Below, in pieces: positions 53,720 through 64,000 of a DNA stretch of 64,000 bases (positions within the stretch are counted from its first letter, which is position 1; each line of letters opens with the position of its first letter). The stretch spans positions 1-64,000 of the forward strand of contig RCAB01000289.1 in assembly GCA_003640385.1 (NCBI GenBank), written 5' to 3'. A program made the position numbers and the translations under genes. This stretch comes from Setaria digitata (lineage: Eukaryota; Nematoda; Chromadorea; Rhabditida; Setariidae). The notes beneath the pieces were generated by a model, which worked only from the letters and a program-made list of their open reading frames with translations, did not search any database and was not told the DNA's origin.

Positions 53720-56040
53720 TTGAATTGCAGGAAGTGCTATCTTTTTTGTTATTTAATGGTAGAAATTAAGACGGAACCATCTTTGTTTTTAGTACCACTC
53801 ATTTTTCATCACTGTTATGTTGGTTGATCTTGTAATGGTTTTTCTGATCGCTGTTGGTCGCCAACCATGAAGCGGTGTACCCTTTTTTGCGCATAAATCA
53901 GTTTATAAAAGGGTCAGTTGCTTGTTTTAATAGAGTTCTATTACCTCGATGGTGAATATTGTCCATTACTGCGTCGCTGTGAAGTATTGTCGATTAATTG
54001 CACAAATTTAGTGGATGAGAGCCATAAAACCTATTATAGCTCTAAGGTGCAGTTATTAATTGGACGAAACTAACCAGCGGTAATTCAGAAATAACCTCAA
54101 AGTTTTTTCAAACACAGCAAAATATATGTCACGTAAGTTCCACCTGATCTTGGAACTCTGATTCTGTGATCGAAATGACCTGAGTGAAGGCCTGACGAAA
54201 CAAATAAATGAACCTTTCAATTTGGGTAACTCCTCTTCCAAGTTATATTTTTTAGCTCGTGCTTCAAAAGGAATATTATATCAGTTCCTTTTGAAGTCTC
54301 ACTGCACTGAGAGCTTATTTGTCACAAGCAGTGTAGTTCATACATCCTCCCCATCTGCTGGTAAGCTTTGTGTTCAATTAATATTAAGATAAATAAACTC
54401 TTGGTTAGTTTTTTATCACTACTAAGTGGAAAAGTTTACAGGTAATAAATACTGCATGGTGAGTTCATTTTGTGCAAATCTTTTTGAAGAAGAATCATGA
54501 AATTCATTTTCTATTCCAGTTATTCAATATTTCGACAGGCTTTGCTAGCCCTATTATTGATTGCATGCAAAAGAAGATTATTTTTGTGACAGAATTTGGG
54601 TGGATGTCGTGTTTTCTTGATAAAGAAACTAGGATATGGGTCAATTTTCCTCTTCCTTTTATCCAACTTGTAATAGAACGAAAAACAAATAGTGGCCACA
54701 TCTGCAAAGCTTCATTTTGATGATGGCTAATTTGAGGATTATAATAGATTTCGAAAAATTGTTCAAGTCATTTAATGAAATAGTGTATGAGTATGCGGTA
54801 TTGTTTGTAGAATTCACGCGGGAAACTGTTATCATTCATTTTTCTTCTCATTTTAATTTTATTGTTCATTTCTAGGAAATGTTCAGAGGCAAGAAAATAA
54901 CTGTAATTATTTCAGTACTATTTTGATGATTTTCAATCTTCTGATTTGGTTTCTTTGTGTATATACTAATTACGTTAAAATGGGCTAGCAGCATCAGCAA
55001 GAGTGCTGTAATATGGGATATCAGAAATTCGGTGTGCTTTCACAAAGTCTTTGTTCATCCATCATTTAAACATGATGCGGGGAATCGAGGACTGATTTTG
55101 TTTTGCTTTCTATGTTGTTAATGTTAATGGTTTGTTTTGCATTGAAAACAGTAGTACACAAAGGAAGTTAATTAGTTTTGCAACAATTACTTTATTTGCT
55201 GACAGGTCTGTATCATAATCACGATTATTTCGTTCCGCCCACTGCCTGGTGTTTATCAAACATACACAGCGATTATTTGGAAATTCATCTCTATTATTTA
55301 CTTTTATTTGAATTTTCAGGATCGATATTGTTAGCTCCTATTTTGCGACAGAACCAAAATGCGCATTGGACCATTTCTTGATTTGCAGGTTTGAACTTAT
55401 TCGCTGTACAGGAATTTTTTGAACTTAATATCCTAAGCAAGCTTCTGTTCTCTTTTTCTATTACTTTTACATTGATTCTCACATTGTTGTAGTAGTCATT
55501 ATGGTTAATTGACATTCCCATCTTATACCAAGAGCTGTGGACTGGAGTAAGGAGGTATTAGCTCTTTAGCGGTGTCAGCTGAATGTGTTTCCATAATTTT
55601 TCTAGTCGCTTTGTTGCATTGTAAGCTCTTCTGGTTTTGTCTTTTTTTTTTTGACCTTCTGTGTGCTGCCAATGTACAATGCTTCATGTTTCAAAACTCA
55701 GATTTCGTTTCCATCTGGAAAATATTAACTTACTAAATGATAAAAACTCCGTTCTATTGGATTTGATATAATCCGCACATCAGCTTCAGTTACACTTCTC
55801 CGTTCTGTTGAGATTTGTACGTTAAGGAACTGCATGCATTATTGATATTTCCACTTCAAAAAATATGCTCTCATTTTCACAATCTCATTATTCTGTTGAT
55901 TATGAGATGTTTTATTGGACCTGTAAGAAATTGTAACAAATCGTAGAAATTCTTAATTCATTTTCTGAATTTCATTTTTATATATCTACAGTTTTTAGTG
56001 TAAAGTTCTTGTTTGTTTATATAAATGCTTAGATTTTTCC
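53720..56040. other. intergenic region before PAPS synthase; should hold its promoter and first exon
   Basis: No convincing first exon is visible apart from the weak ATG candidate at 55902. A 12-bp perfect inverted repeat lies at 54262-54296. Confidence 0.5.
54262..54296. repeat. 12-bp perfect inverted repeat between the transthyretin-like and PAPS synthase genes
   Basis: CTTCAAAAGGAA (54262-54273) pairs with TTCCTTTTGAAG (54285-54296), 11-base loop. Confidence 0.85.
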
Positions 56041-56055
56041 TCAAATTTGTTTAAG

Positions 56056-56232
56056 GATTGTGGAACCAGTGCTACAAACATAACGTTTCAACAGCATAAA
56101 ATCGGACGAGAAGAACGTGCTCAAGTTCTTGGACGTCACGCTGGTTTTCGAGGCTGTACCATATGGTTCACTGGATTATCTGGTGCAGGTAAAACGACAG
56201 TTGCGTTTGCAGTGGAGAAAATTTTGACACAG
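56056..56232 (+). CDS. pps-1: PAPS synthase exon: APS kinase P-loop
   Basis: Acceptor GTTTAAG, donor ACACAG|GTTTGG, phase 0, 59 codons. It includes [20 protein letters not shown] and [20 protein letters not shown]. Confidence 0.93.
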
Positions 56233-58649
56233 GTTTGGCAATGCCCTTTAGCTTTTTTCTTTTTCCAAGTTTCGCAAATGGCCTTTAATATTTTATTTTC
56301 TTTTAACGGTGATTGTTAAAGTTTGGTATTCCCGCTTACGCTCTGGATGGTGACAATGTCCGTCATGGACTTTGTAAGAATCTCGGATTTTCCAAAGAAG
56401 AAAGACGAGAAAATATCCGTCGTGTTGCCGAAGTTGCCAAATTATTTGCTGATATGGGCATTGTTGCTCTTGCTTCGTTCATTAGTCCATATAAGTGTGA
56501 TCGAGACGATGCAAGATCCATTCATAATCAGGTATTGTAAATGATTTAATGCTATTATGACATCCTTTTAAAATAAGACGTGACCTAGAGTTATGACGAA
56601 GATTTTCATTTCCAGGATAACCTGTCCTTTTTTGAAGTTTATGTGAACACACCACTGAGAATTTGTGAACTTCGCGATCCAAAAAGTAAGCTTTGCCTCG
56701 ATACAGTGCGAGAAGATTGAAGCTCTACAGCCTTTTATGCCAAATTTTTAAGAGCTAAATTCACAGAGAAATATATACGAGCAGTTCATGTTGTAGGTTG
56801 TTGCAGATTTGTATAAAAAAGCACGTGCCGGAGAACTAAAAGGATTCACGGGGATTGATAGTGCCTATGAAGCGCCAGAAAAACCGGATCTTATGCTTGA
56901 ATCGGGCGTTGAATCTGAAGCTGAGTCTGTTAAGAAAGTGTTGGATTTTTTAGTTCAAAAGGTAATTAAGTGTTTCCTTTGTAGCCATGTATTTTGTCAG
57001 ATGTGAGTCAGAGATTTTCTCTAGATTTATATAGAAAGGATCTACCGAAAAAGTATGTAAAAGAAGTTTATTGTACTTTCAGAATGTTGTACCCATGAAA
57101 GCTTACCGGCAGATTTATGGACCACCTGTGCGAGAACTATACGTAGAAGAGGAATTGAAAAGCAAGCTGCTGGAGCGCATATACTCTTTCCCGAGGGTAC
57201 AGTTGAGCAGAGTTGATTTGGAGTGGTTGCAGGTTCCACTTCCTTTTTTGCTTCAGTACGAGATTTTTTTTTAGAGTTTTTATACATTTATTTAAAATAT
57301 TTATGTAATGTAGTGGTCAGCAGTTCCAATTTATATGGGGAGTTTTTTTTTTCTTTTCAGTGTTTTATATTTCTAGGTATTAGCTGAAGGATGGGCTTCT
57401 CCTTTACCTGGATTCATGCGTGAACGTCAATACTTGCAATGTTTACATCATGGTCTCCTTTTGGATTTAAAGAAGAAATGTTTTATTCCTGGTGTGTCAC
57501 TGCCAGAAGACACTGAGGAAGATTCAGTTTGGTCGTTTAATGAGCCACTGAACCAATCAGTACCAATCGTATTGCCGATCGACGATGACACAAAAATTAA
57601 GCTCATGGATGGTTATCCTTTTTTATTATTGGTGGAAATACTTTATTGAATGGTTGGATCTTTATTTTATTTAGGTTACTTCTCGGGAACATGAATAATT
57701 TATGTGAAATTTTTAAGGTCATTCTGTCAGTCCTGAAATTGCTCTTATGTATAACAGTGACATAGTTGCTGTTGTGAGGGATGGGGAAATATTTGAACAC
57801 AGGAAAGAGGAGCGAGTTGCGCGTCAATTCGGTTTTATTGATCTTCGACATCCAGCAATAAAACAGATTTTGGAAAGTGGAAATTGGTTACTTGGCGGTG
57901 ATGTGCAGGTATATCTTTCTGTCAGTTCTTTACTCAGAGTAGTTTGTTCATTTGTTTCAAAATTGCAGCAGTTTTTCTTTTCACTGGAATAGAAATTTGG
58001 AAAACTCTCATTTCCTATAAATTGGTTTTCTTCCAAACCCAAGTCTTCCCGAACTTCCTTCCTGCGATAAATTCAGGTTCTAAAACGAATCCGATACAAT
58101 GATGGTTTGGATCACTATAGATTGTCACCGTTGGAGTTACGGAATGTTTTCGCTAAAGCCAATTGCGATGCAGTTTTTGCGTTTCAATTACGAAATCCTA
58201 TTCATAATGGGCATGCACTTCTTATGCAAGATACAAGAGAACAGCTGCTGAGAAAGTACAAAAATCCTATGTTGTTGCTTCATCCACTGGGTGGTTGGAC
58301 GAAGGTTTATCTTTTTATATTATTATGTTTTTTAATACTGCACTGGATAATTTTGATTTTTTGAGATGAATACAGATTCATAGCACGATTCAATAAAATT
58401 TTACTTCTGTATTCCGGAATAAAAAAAAAAACATCTGTCATTTGAACTTAAGTGTTATATGTAATATTTAGGACGACGATGTGCCCCTGAATGTTCGAAT
58501 GAAACAGTATGATGCAGTTTTAGCGGAAGGTGTTTTAAATCCAGAGTGGACGGTCCTTGCAGTTTTTCCTTCTCCTATGTTGTATGCTGGGCCAACTGAG
58601 GTAAGGTTTTCAACCATTTTATTTTGAATTACTGTTATTATGTTTTTTT

Positions 58650-58686
<37 letters not shown>

Positions 58687-59335
58687 NTGTTAATTTCAGG
58701 TGCAATGGCATGCCAGGGCACGATTGGCTGCGGGCGTAACAACTTATATAGTAGGACGAGATCCTGCAGGCATACAACATCCCGAAACTGGTAATTATCT
58801 ATATGATCCGACACATGGCTCAAAAGTTAGTTTTGATACCACTACTGAATGTTAATGCTGTATTGCTGTATGAACATCCTGTCAGTACAACTTTGTTTGG
58901 GAGCAATGTTAAGTGAATGGTAGTAAATGTATACATATGAATTACTGGATAACTTTAAGGTATTATCTATGGCGCCAGGCTTACCGAATCTGGATATAGT
59001 GCTATTTCGTGTGGCCGCATATGACAAAACGAAAAGCAAAATGGCATTTTTTGATTCTTCACGCAGTGAAGATTTCAGTTTTATTAGTGGGACGAAAATG
59101 AGGTCATATGCTCGTGATGGTATTGAACCACCGGAAGGTTTCATGGCACCCAAAGCTTGGAAGGTAATTATAAAATGGTTGGCTAATTCTTTTATGGCTT
59201 TTATATCATTGCATTTTTTGCATTACTGGAATTGTCTGTTTAATTGTTGCATGTCAACGTGCCCGACATTTGCAGATTCTGTCATCTTATTATCAGGAAT
59301 TGGCAACGACGAAAGATAGAAGTAGCCACCAATAG
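56056..59335 (+). CDS. pps-1: bifunctional 3'-phosphoadenosine 5'-phosphosulfate (PAPS) synthase
   Basis: It makes PAPS from sulfate and ATP in two steps: ATP sulfurylase forms APS, and APS kinase phosphorylates it. PAPS is the universal sulfate donor for sulfotransferases. Twelve exons with consensus splice sites and matching phases give 644 residues to the stop. The APS kinase domain is N-terminal: P-loop GLSGAGKT at about residues 40-47, [16 protein letters not shown] at about 68, FISPY, and [15 protein letters not shown]. The ATP sulfurylase domain is C-terminal: [32 protein letters not shown], the HxxH-type nucleotide motif [49 protein letters not shown] and EGFMAPKAW. Only the first coding exon (about 10-30 residues expected) is missing. 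The first exon found starts at an acceptor and has no ATG before the P-loop. A weak candidate is ATG 55902-55922 (MRCFIGP, donor CCT|GTAAGA, phase 0). Confidence 0.96.
56322..56531 (+). CDS. pps-1: PAPS synthase exon: APS-binding DGDN loop
   Basis: Acceptor GTTAAAG, donor AATCAG|GTATTG, phase 0, 70 codons. It includes [20 protein letters not shown], then [20 protein letters not shown] and FISPY. Confidence 0.95.
56616..56685 (+). CDS. pps-1: PAPS synthase exon: small APS kinase exon
   Basis: The acceptor is CATTTCCAG. The product is [20 protein letters not shown], then DPK, with donor AAAA|GTAAGC in phase 1. Confidence 0.93.
56807..56961 (+). CDS. pps-1: PAPS synthase exon: end of the APS kinase domain
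   Basis: The acceptor TTGCAG was chosen over TTGTAG ten bases upstream, because the latter leads to a stop in phase 1. The split codon gives Asn, then [20 protein letters not shown]. The donor is CAAAAG|GTAATT. Confidence 0.93.
57083..57232 (+). CDS. pps-1: PAPS synthase exon: interdomain linker
   Basis: Acceptor TACTTTCAG, donor TTGCAG|GTTCCA, phase 0, 50 codons. It includes [20 protein letters not shown] and ends [10 protein letters not shown], entering the sulfurylase domain. Confidence 0.93.
57377..57611 (+). CDS. pps-1: PAPS synthase exon: start of ATP sulfurylase
   Basis: Acceptor ATTTCTAG. It includes [20 protein letters not shown], later [18 protein letters not shown]. The phase-1 donor is GATG|GTTATC. 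Confidence 0.94.
57718..57908 (+). CDS. pps-1: PAPS synthase exon: ATP sulfurylase
   Basis: Acceptor ATTTTTAAG; the split codon gives Gly. It includes [20 protein letters not shown], then [10 protein letters not shown] and [13 protein letters not shown]. The donor is GTGCAG|GTATAT. Confidence 0.95.
58077..58304 (+). CDS. pps-1: PAPS synthase exon: sulfurylase nucleotide-binding motif
   Basis: Acceptor AAATTCAG, phase 0, 76 codons. It carries [20 protein letters not shown], the HxGH-bearing active-site motif, and [11 protein letters not shown]. The donor is ACGAAG|GTTTAT. Confidence 0.96.
58472..58600 (+). CDS. pps-1: PAPS synthase exon: ATP sulfurylase
   Basis: Acceptor AATATTTAG, donor ACTGAG|GTAAGG, phase 0, 43 codons. 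It starts [20 protein letters not shown] and ends [12 protein letters not shown]. Confidence 0.95.
58649..58687. repeat. long T-run with an unresolved base in a PAPS synthase intron
   Basis: A T-rich tract of about 38 bases ends in an N, just 5' of the acceptor at 58699. The N marks an assembly ambiguity in the homopolymer, so intron length is approximate. Confidence 0.9.
58700..58825 (+). CDS. pps-1: PAPS synthase exon: ATP sulfurylase GRDPAG loop
   Basis: Acceptor TTAATTTCAG, donor TCAAAA|GTTAGT, phase 0, 42 codons. It includes [20 protein letters not shown], then [11 protein letters not shown]. It follows a very long T-run that contains an unresolved base. Confidence 0.95.
58960..59163 (+). 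CDS. pps-1: PAPS synthase exon: ATP sulfurylase C-terminal part
   Basis: Acceptor AACTTTAAG, donor TGGAAG|GTAATT, phase 0, 68 codons. It includes [20 protein letters not shown], then [18 protein letters not shown] and EGFMAPKAW. Confidence 0.95.
59276..59335 (+). CDS. pps-1: PAPS synthase terminal exon
   Basis: The acceptor is CATTTGCAG. It encodes [19 protein letters not shown] and ends at TAG. The YYxxL segment matches the usual C-terminus of the family. Confidence 0.9.
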   Translation: MLSSYYQELATTKDRSSHQ

Positions 59336-59579
59336 CCATCGATAACTGAAAATTATTTTAAACGTTAGTTATAAGATATATATTATTCACGAATAATTTC
59401 TAACCAAGTTCTTCGAATGGAATGTTTCAAAGCAGTACCTGATTACTTAGTACCACTCATTTCGCAGATAAGATGTTATGTTGTTTATAGTGTTTTGTTT
59501 GAAAAAATTCTAGATGGTTGTTACCACCATCTAGGTACTGTTTACAGTGTTTCGGTACAATTTGTTCACTCATGTGCAA

Positions 59580-59585
59580 AATAAA
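59580..59585 (+). other. possible poly(A) signal of PAPS synthase
   Basis: AATAAA 245 bases after the stop codon. A second AATAAA lies at 59925-59930 and may be an alternative 3' end. Confidence 0.5.
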
Positions 59586-61404
59586 TTCGACCTAGGTAGT
59601 ACTTCCGGTGTCAACAATACATTGCTGTTAATTTTAAATTCTGAAATCTTAAAGTACTACTACATTAATAGCTTCAGGTTTTGTTTTTTGTGTTTGAAAA
59701 AAAATTTGGTGATAAGCCGCTTGTAGAGTATTTCGGTACAATCTGTGCATTCATGCCCATTTTGAAATCTCCACAAATACCTAAATTTCGTCACCTTTTA
59801 ACATGTTTTTGCCGGTTTTCAATATTGTGTCATGAAGATGCCACTGATTTCCGTTGTATTTGTTTATTGATTCGGTTTCTCGAACTGTGTAGTGAAAAAT
59901 TCGTAAAATACAGAATGATATCTCAATAAAATAGTTTGATTTTTTCTTTTTGTAAACCATGATTTTTTAATGTTTAATTCACTTTTCTTGAACATGAAGG
60001 ATGTTTCAAGGCCACTTGATGAGCTAAATAACTCAGGAAGAGGAAATGCATAAGACGCTCAATTCATTTCAGTAGCGGATTTTGAAAGTGAGATTCACTG
60101 TGAGAGTATAAGAGTAAGAATAGAGGAAAACCGTTGTTAGATTAATGTTGTTTTGATGTGTAAATAAGAATGAAAGTTGATCTTGAAGCTATATAAAGCT
60201 AGGATAAAGAATAAGCTGTAAAACAAAGCCTAGTTTTTTCAGGAGCGCCCATTGATAACTGAGGATAGCTGGTAGGATCAGGTCAGGAATATCATACAAT
60301 TAATAATTGTAACGAGCATTATTTCAAACTTTTTATTGTAGTTTACTGTTAATGTGTCTTCTACTCGTATTGATTGTTCCTGGTTCCCTTTTGCTTTTAT
60401 GTATAGTGAATAACTCAAATTCTTTCTTATATAAAAATTTCATCTGTGTAAGTTTAGAAATCTTGTTGCTGTTGAAATACTGCGTTTTCATAACAACGTT
60501 ACAATTTTGTGTAATGTCGTAGCGAGAACGGATATCAAAACCCTATCAACCAAAAGAAATTGAGCTTGCAATTGGGCAAATAAGCAGGGAAAAGCGGTTG
60601 TCGCTTATTCAAAACAAATCTACAAAGTAAATTTTCGAAATTAGTGTCAACCTATAAATGAAAGATTGAGATTAATCGGTCATGAAAGTATCTGTTTTCT
60701 AACATATTATGTTTAATTGAAATGTTCTATTTTTTTAACATTTGTAGCTGCTTCAAGCAATTTACTTATTGTGTCATTACTTAAGTGTAATACTGCAATA
60801 GTAATGGACAAGTGCGTTGAGGGATTCGATAAAAAGGATAGACCATCGTCAAAAACCAATTTTTAGACATAATCAGGTACTATTATCTGTCAGCGGTTCG
60901 TACACTGTTTACGATCAGAACGTCCTTGAACCTGATCTCTCTCATCTGATAATGTGGCAAGTTTGACATGTATTAATAAACTGGTTGAGAATAAATCATC
61001 CATAATCTAAGTAGAAACGTCAATGTATATAGCTAGTATTCTGAGCTTTATTTTAGAAAGTTGCTTCTCTTTCATTTAAATAATATCAAATAATTATTTA
61101 ATGGAAGAGTTTTTAGTAATTCCCAGTTTTTAAATTGTTTCAAATAATTCACTGTTGAAGATTTGTATATGTTACCAGCTTAATGTATCCATTTCCCAAT
61201 ATAGTTCACGTCAAGGTGTTTATGTACCTTCCTTTTCCTCCTGAATAAAATTAGTTCTAACACTGGAGTGAAAGCTCTTGTAACAAATGATCACTCTATA
61301 GTTGAAGAGTGACTGTAAAAGTTTATTTTAGGGATGAGAAGCTGTAGAGTTTACAAGGCATGTAATAAAGTATGGGACCATCGGTAAAGAGATTTGTGGC
61401 CCGT

Positions 61405-61420
61405 TGACCCGGATGGGTCA
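61405..61420. promoter_or_regulatory. perfect everted repeat of receptor half-sites (ER4)
   Basis: TGACCC-GGAT-GGGTCA: two perfectly complementary hexamers with a 4-base spacer. It resembles a receptor element, but no promoter is evident nearby. Confidence 0.25.
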
Positions 61421-61573
61421 CACTCAATGACTAATGGCGATATGGTAATAGCTAAATGATGGCAAGTACGTAAAAGAGTGCAGTTAAGGAGGAGATTTTG
61501 GAAAGGACGCCAAGGATCAAGGAGAAAAGACATTAAAGAAAGCGCCTCTTTAGACAGATAACTGGATGATGTG

Positions 61574-61954
61574 ATGCGATCTTATGGCTCGACCTTAACG
61601 ATCGCTGATATTGATGGTCATGTTGATGCTTGCCCTTTTACCACATGTACTGTGCTGCTCTCACCAGCATCGATGGCCTTTGAAGTGAAGCCAAGGATCG
61701 GACCCAATCTCTTGAAAGGCTATCCGTTAACTGATCCACATCTTCCATCCTCCCTACACATTCTCGACCAGAAGCAGTCTGCATATGGTCGGTCACTTCT
61801 GCGTTGTGTATTGTTCAAAAACTCCAGCACTGCCACTGAGACTGTTGTGGCCATGCTCCGCAGCTCGCTCTTCAACAAATCAGCAGGCGAAACGGCATTA
61901 GTTATGTGGTCTTTCGCGCAGCCACTTTACGATATCGCCATTATGCTGCCTTGA
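61574..61954 (+). other. unidentified 126-codon open frame in a GC-richer patch
   Basis: The frame runs ATG to TGA. It begins MRSYGSTLTIADIDGHVDAC and includes KPRIGPNLLKGYPLTDPHLP. It sits 2.2 kb downstream of PAPS synthase in a block (about 61.35-62.1 kb) visibly less AT-rich than its flanks. There are no clear splice sites, domain or homologue that I recognise. The minus strand of the same block is also partly open (frames ending at 61351 and 61898), so the coding strand is uncertain. It could be a lineage-specific gene, a transposon remnant or chance. Confidence 0.25.
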
Positions 61955-64000
61955 TTTTTGAATTTTAAACAGTTGAGCGTCTTCGAACATCGTGTGCGAA
62001 GGTAACTTTTTGCAGTGAAGTGGGGAAAATGCCAGTTTCGGATTTGTCATTGGTTGATGTATGGATTGAGCACCATATCGATATCTTTCCACTCTCTGCT
62101 ATTCTTATATTCCGAATTTATTCGCTTGCAAAGCTACGCAGTCATAAAAAGCTTGTTGAACAGCACGTGGCAACCATATGACAATAGCAGAACACTCTGT
62201 TGCCAACTGAGAATTTTCCTTTTTCCATTTGATTTAGAAACTTCACTCATTCAGGCTCTTTTTTAGATGGTGAGTGCTATCTTCATCATCATGTTGACTT
62301 AACCTACTTTACCTGGGTGATGTGCTGTAAGTTACCGAAATTAAAAGTGAGCAGTTTGTAAAGTACCGTGTAAAAAATTTTTGCAGAGAATTAGTAGGAC
62401 CGGAAAGTCTTTCAAAATGTCGATTTTTCCTCTTATTTCAGTTTTATAAAAAAGAAAATGTGTGTGGTGCGGAAAAATTATGGATGATTTGACCATTATA
62501 TCTGTTTTCATTTTCACAAAATATTCATTTTTGTATCCCATACAAATAATGCGAATGGAAAAGACAAGTGAATTAGCAGATTGCTCTTTGAAGCAAAAAA
62601 ACCAAGTCCCAAAACCACAACTACTATGAACTGCTTTTTTTCCTGTGCTTTATATTTAGCCTGTAACAAACACAACTGCTTTCAAATGTTCTAACATTTC
62701 CTAAGCATATTGAAAGTGTACTGGATAGTTTCGCTTTTCCAATTATTACTTTTTTTATCACATAGATTTACACGATACTGATGTTCAGGTGAAAGATCCG
62801 AATATATATGAATATTTGTCGGGAAGAAAAAAAATGGTATTGGATGTATGAATTCGTGCTTAAACTAAGCTACATTTAAACTCATTAATGATTCTGTGTT
62901 AAAGAATAGATTTTGGTCGGCCGTGTGTTTGAGATAAATTTACAATAAGCAAAAACAGCGATATAAATTTCAGTTCCAATTAAAAATTATTTAAGAGATC
63001 AAGGCATAGAAAAGGAAAACATATTTTTAGTCTTAGTACTTACGCAATTTACTTCTCCGAGTTTCAAATCCAGCTGTTGAATTCCTTGCTCTTTTAATCC
63101 AGGAATCTCATTTGGGGAAATTTCTCAGTAAAATTTGTAAGGTTTCGTCGAAAATTAGAAATTTTTTCTTCAGATTTTTATAAATCAGATGATAATTCTG
63201 CTTTCTTAATTAACATGGAGTTTCAAAAAATTCTCCAAGTTTTTTGATGTTACTAAACTTTAAAATAAGGTGATTACTTTAAAGTAAGGTAACTGTGCAA
63301 CTCGACTTGATGAGTTGATTTCACAAGTGTTTGTGGTAGATGCTCAACATTGAATATGCTTGCATACTTAATATTCCAAAAATTTTAGTGATGTACTGTC
63401 ATAGAAAAATGAATGACAATTTTAAGAATTTATCAGAAAATGGAGGCTACATATTTTTTTTTCTTGATAATTTACCTCTATGTTTGCATGGTGGCATGAA
63501 ATCATATATCAACATGAAACTGGCCTTTCACGCTAGTAATGAATGCTCTCTGACTGCCTATTTTCAAAACATTGAATTTTTTTTTCCATTTACGAGAAAT
63601 GTTACCGTGTTAATAAACGCGTGCTCTTGATTACGGAGCAAACTTAATTTCTTATTTTATACTTAGTGAAATTAAGTGATGTAATGAGACATTAATTTAA
63701 GCATTGCTGAAATATTTACTGCCTGTAATTTATTTTCGAAATAAAAACAGCTTCATTTTTAAAGAGTTTTGCCTGGACTAGTAGTTACAGTAGGATTGGT
63801 TCGAAAATGAGATGCACCGCAGCAAATATTAAATTGTGTTTGCTGATTAATGAACGACATATTTCCGGTGGTTGTCGCTTGATTAGAAAAAGACAAGAAT
63901 TCAGTTCGGTTAGCTTTCTGTGGTTCGATAATGTCCAATACTTGCCAAATTTTCTCAAGTTGATTTTGTCGTAATTTCAAATCTGATTTAAACAGTACAG

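Larger units (their letters stand above)
59590..64000. other. downstream flank of PAPS synthase, no confident gene
   Basis: Mostly AT-rich. It holds a 25-base near-repeat (59550 and 59731), a palindromic receptor-like site (61405) and the GC-richer open frame at 61574. Confidence 0.5.

Noticed and set aside
53789..59463. Shared 16-mer TTAGTACCACTCATTT in the 3' flanks of the transthyretin-like and PAPS synthase genes
   Set aside because: In an AT-rich 64 kb window a 16-base match between two places is expected by chance about once.
1..64000. CRISPR arrays, bacterial operons, rRNA, the SL1 leader gene and recognisable tRNA genes
   Set aside because: None seen. I looked by eye for the SL1 22-mer, box-B-like GGTTCGA contexts and regularly spaced repeats and found no credible case. 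A covariance-model scan would be decisive for tRNAs.

Overview
This is AT-rich eukaryotic nuclear DNA with spliced genes, long non-coding stretches and many homopolymer runs. It is almost certainly from a nematode. The evidence is a transthyretin-like secreted protein (a family expanded in nematodes), a fused APS kinase/ATP sulfurylase whose wording is close to the nematode enzyme, and an NR2C-type (TR2/TR4, DHR78, NHR-41) nuclear receptor. Introns are longer than is usual in Caenorhabditis, which would fit a parasitic lineage such as the spirurid/filarial worms. I cannot name the species.

Layout. 1-7.7 kb: no gene I can support. 7.9-17.9 kb, minus strand: a nuclear receptor gene rebuilt exon by exon. 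Its zinc-finger DNA-binding domain is split over two exons (12.3-11.6 kb), a serine/proline-rich hinge lies at 11.2-10.3 kb, and the ligand-binding domain at 9.9-7.9 kb. Two further in-phase exons lie at 17.8-17.4 kb. Two more candidate 5' exons (17.86 kb and 39.8 kb) join in a consistent reading frame and would make a 704-residue protein spanning about 32 kb. A separate in-phase open exon at 13.16-12.83 kb looks like an alternative proximal first exon. 17.9-39.6 kb is therefore read as a giant first intron. It holds clusters of nuclear-receptor half-sites near 19 kb, microsatellites, a decayed arginine/aspartate-rich coding relic near 21.8 kb and a GC-richer, trinucleotide-rich block at 27.4-29.4 kb. 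39.8-50.8 kb: gene desert. 50.9-53.1 kb, plus: a two-exon transthyretin-like gene. 56.06-59.34 kb, plus: twelve exons of bifunctional PAPS synthase, complete except for its first exon. 59.4-64 kb: no confident gene, but one GC-richer 126-codon open frame near 61.6 kb.

The three genes do not form an obvious pathway. PAPS synthase makes the sulfate donor for all cytosolic and Golgi sulfotransferases. The transthyretin-like protein is predicted to be secreted. The receptor is a predicted nuclear transcription factor. The most noteworthy observations are a GC-AG intron needed to hold the receptor's ligand-binding fold in frame, the apparent multi-promoter architecture of that gene, and the AGGTCA-type half-site cluster inside its own first intron.
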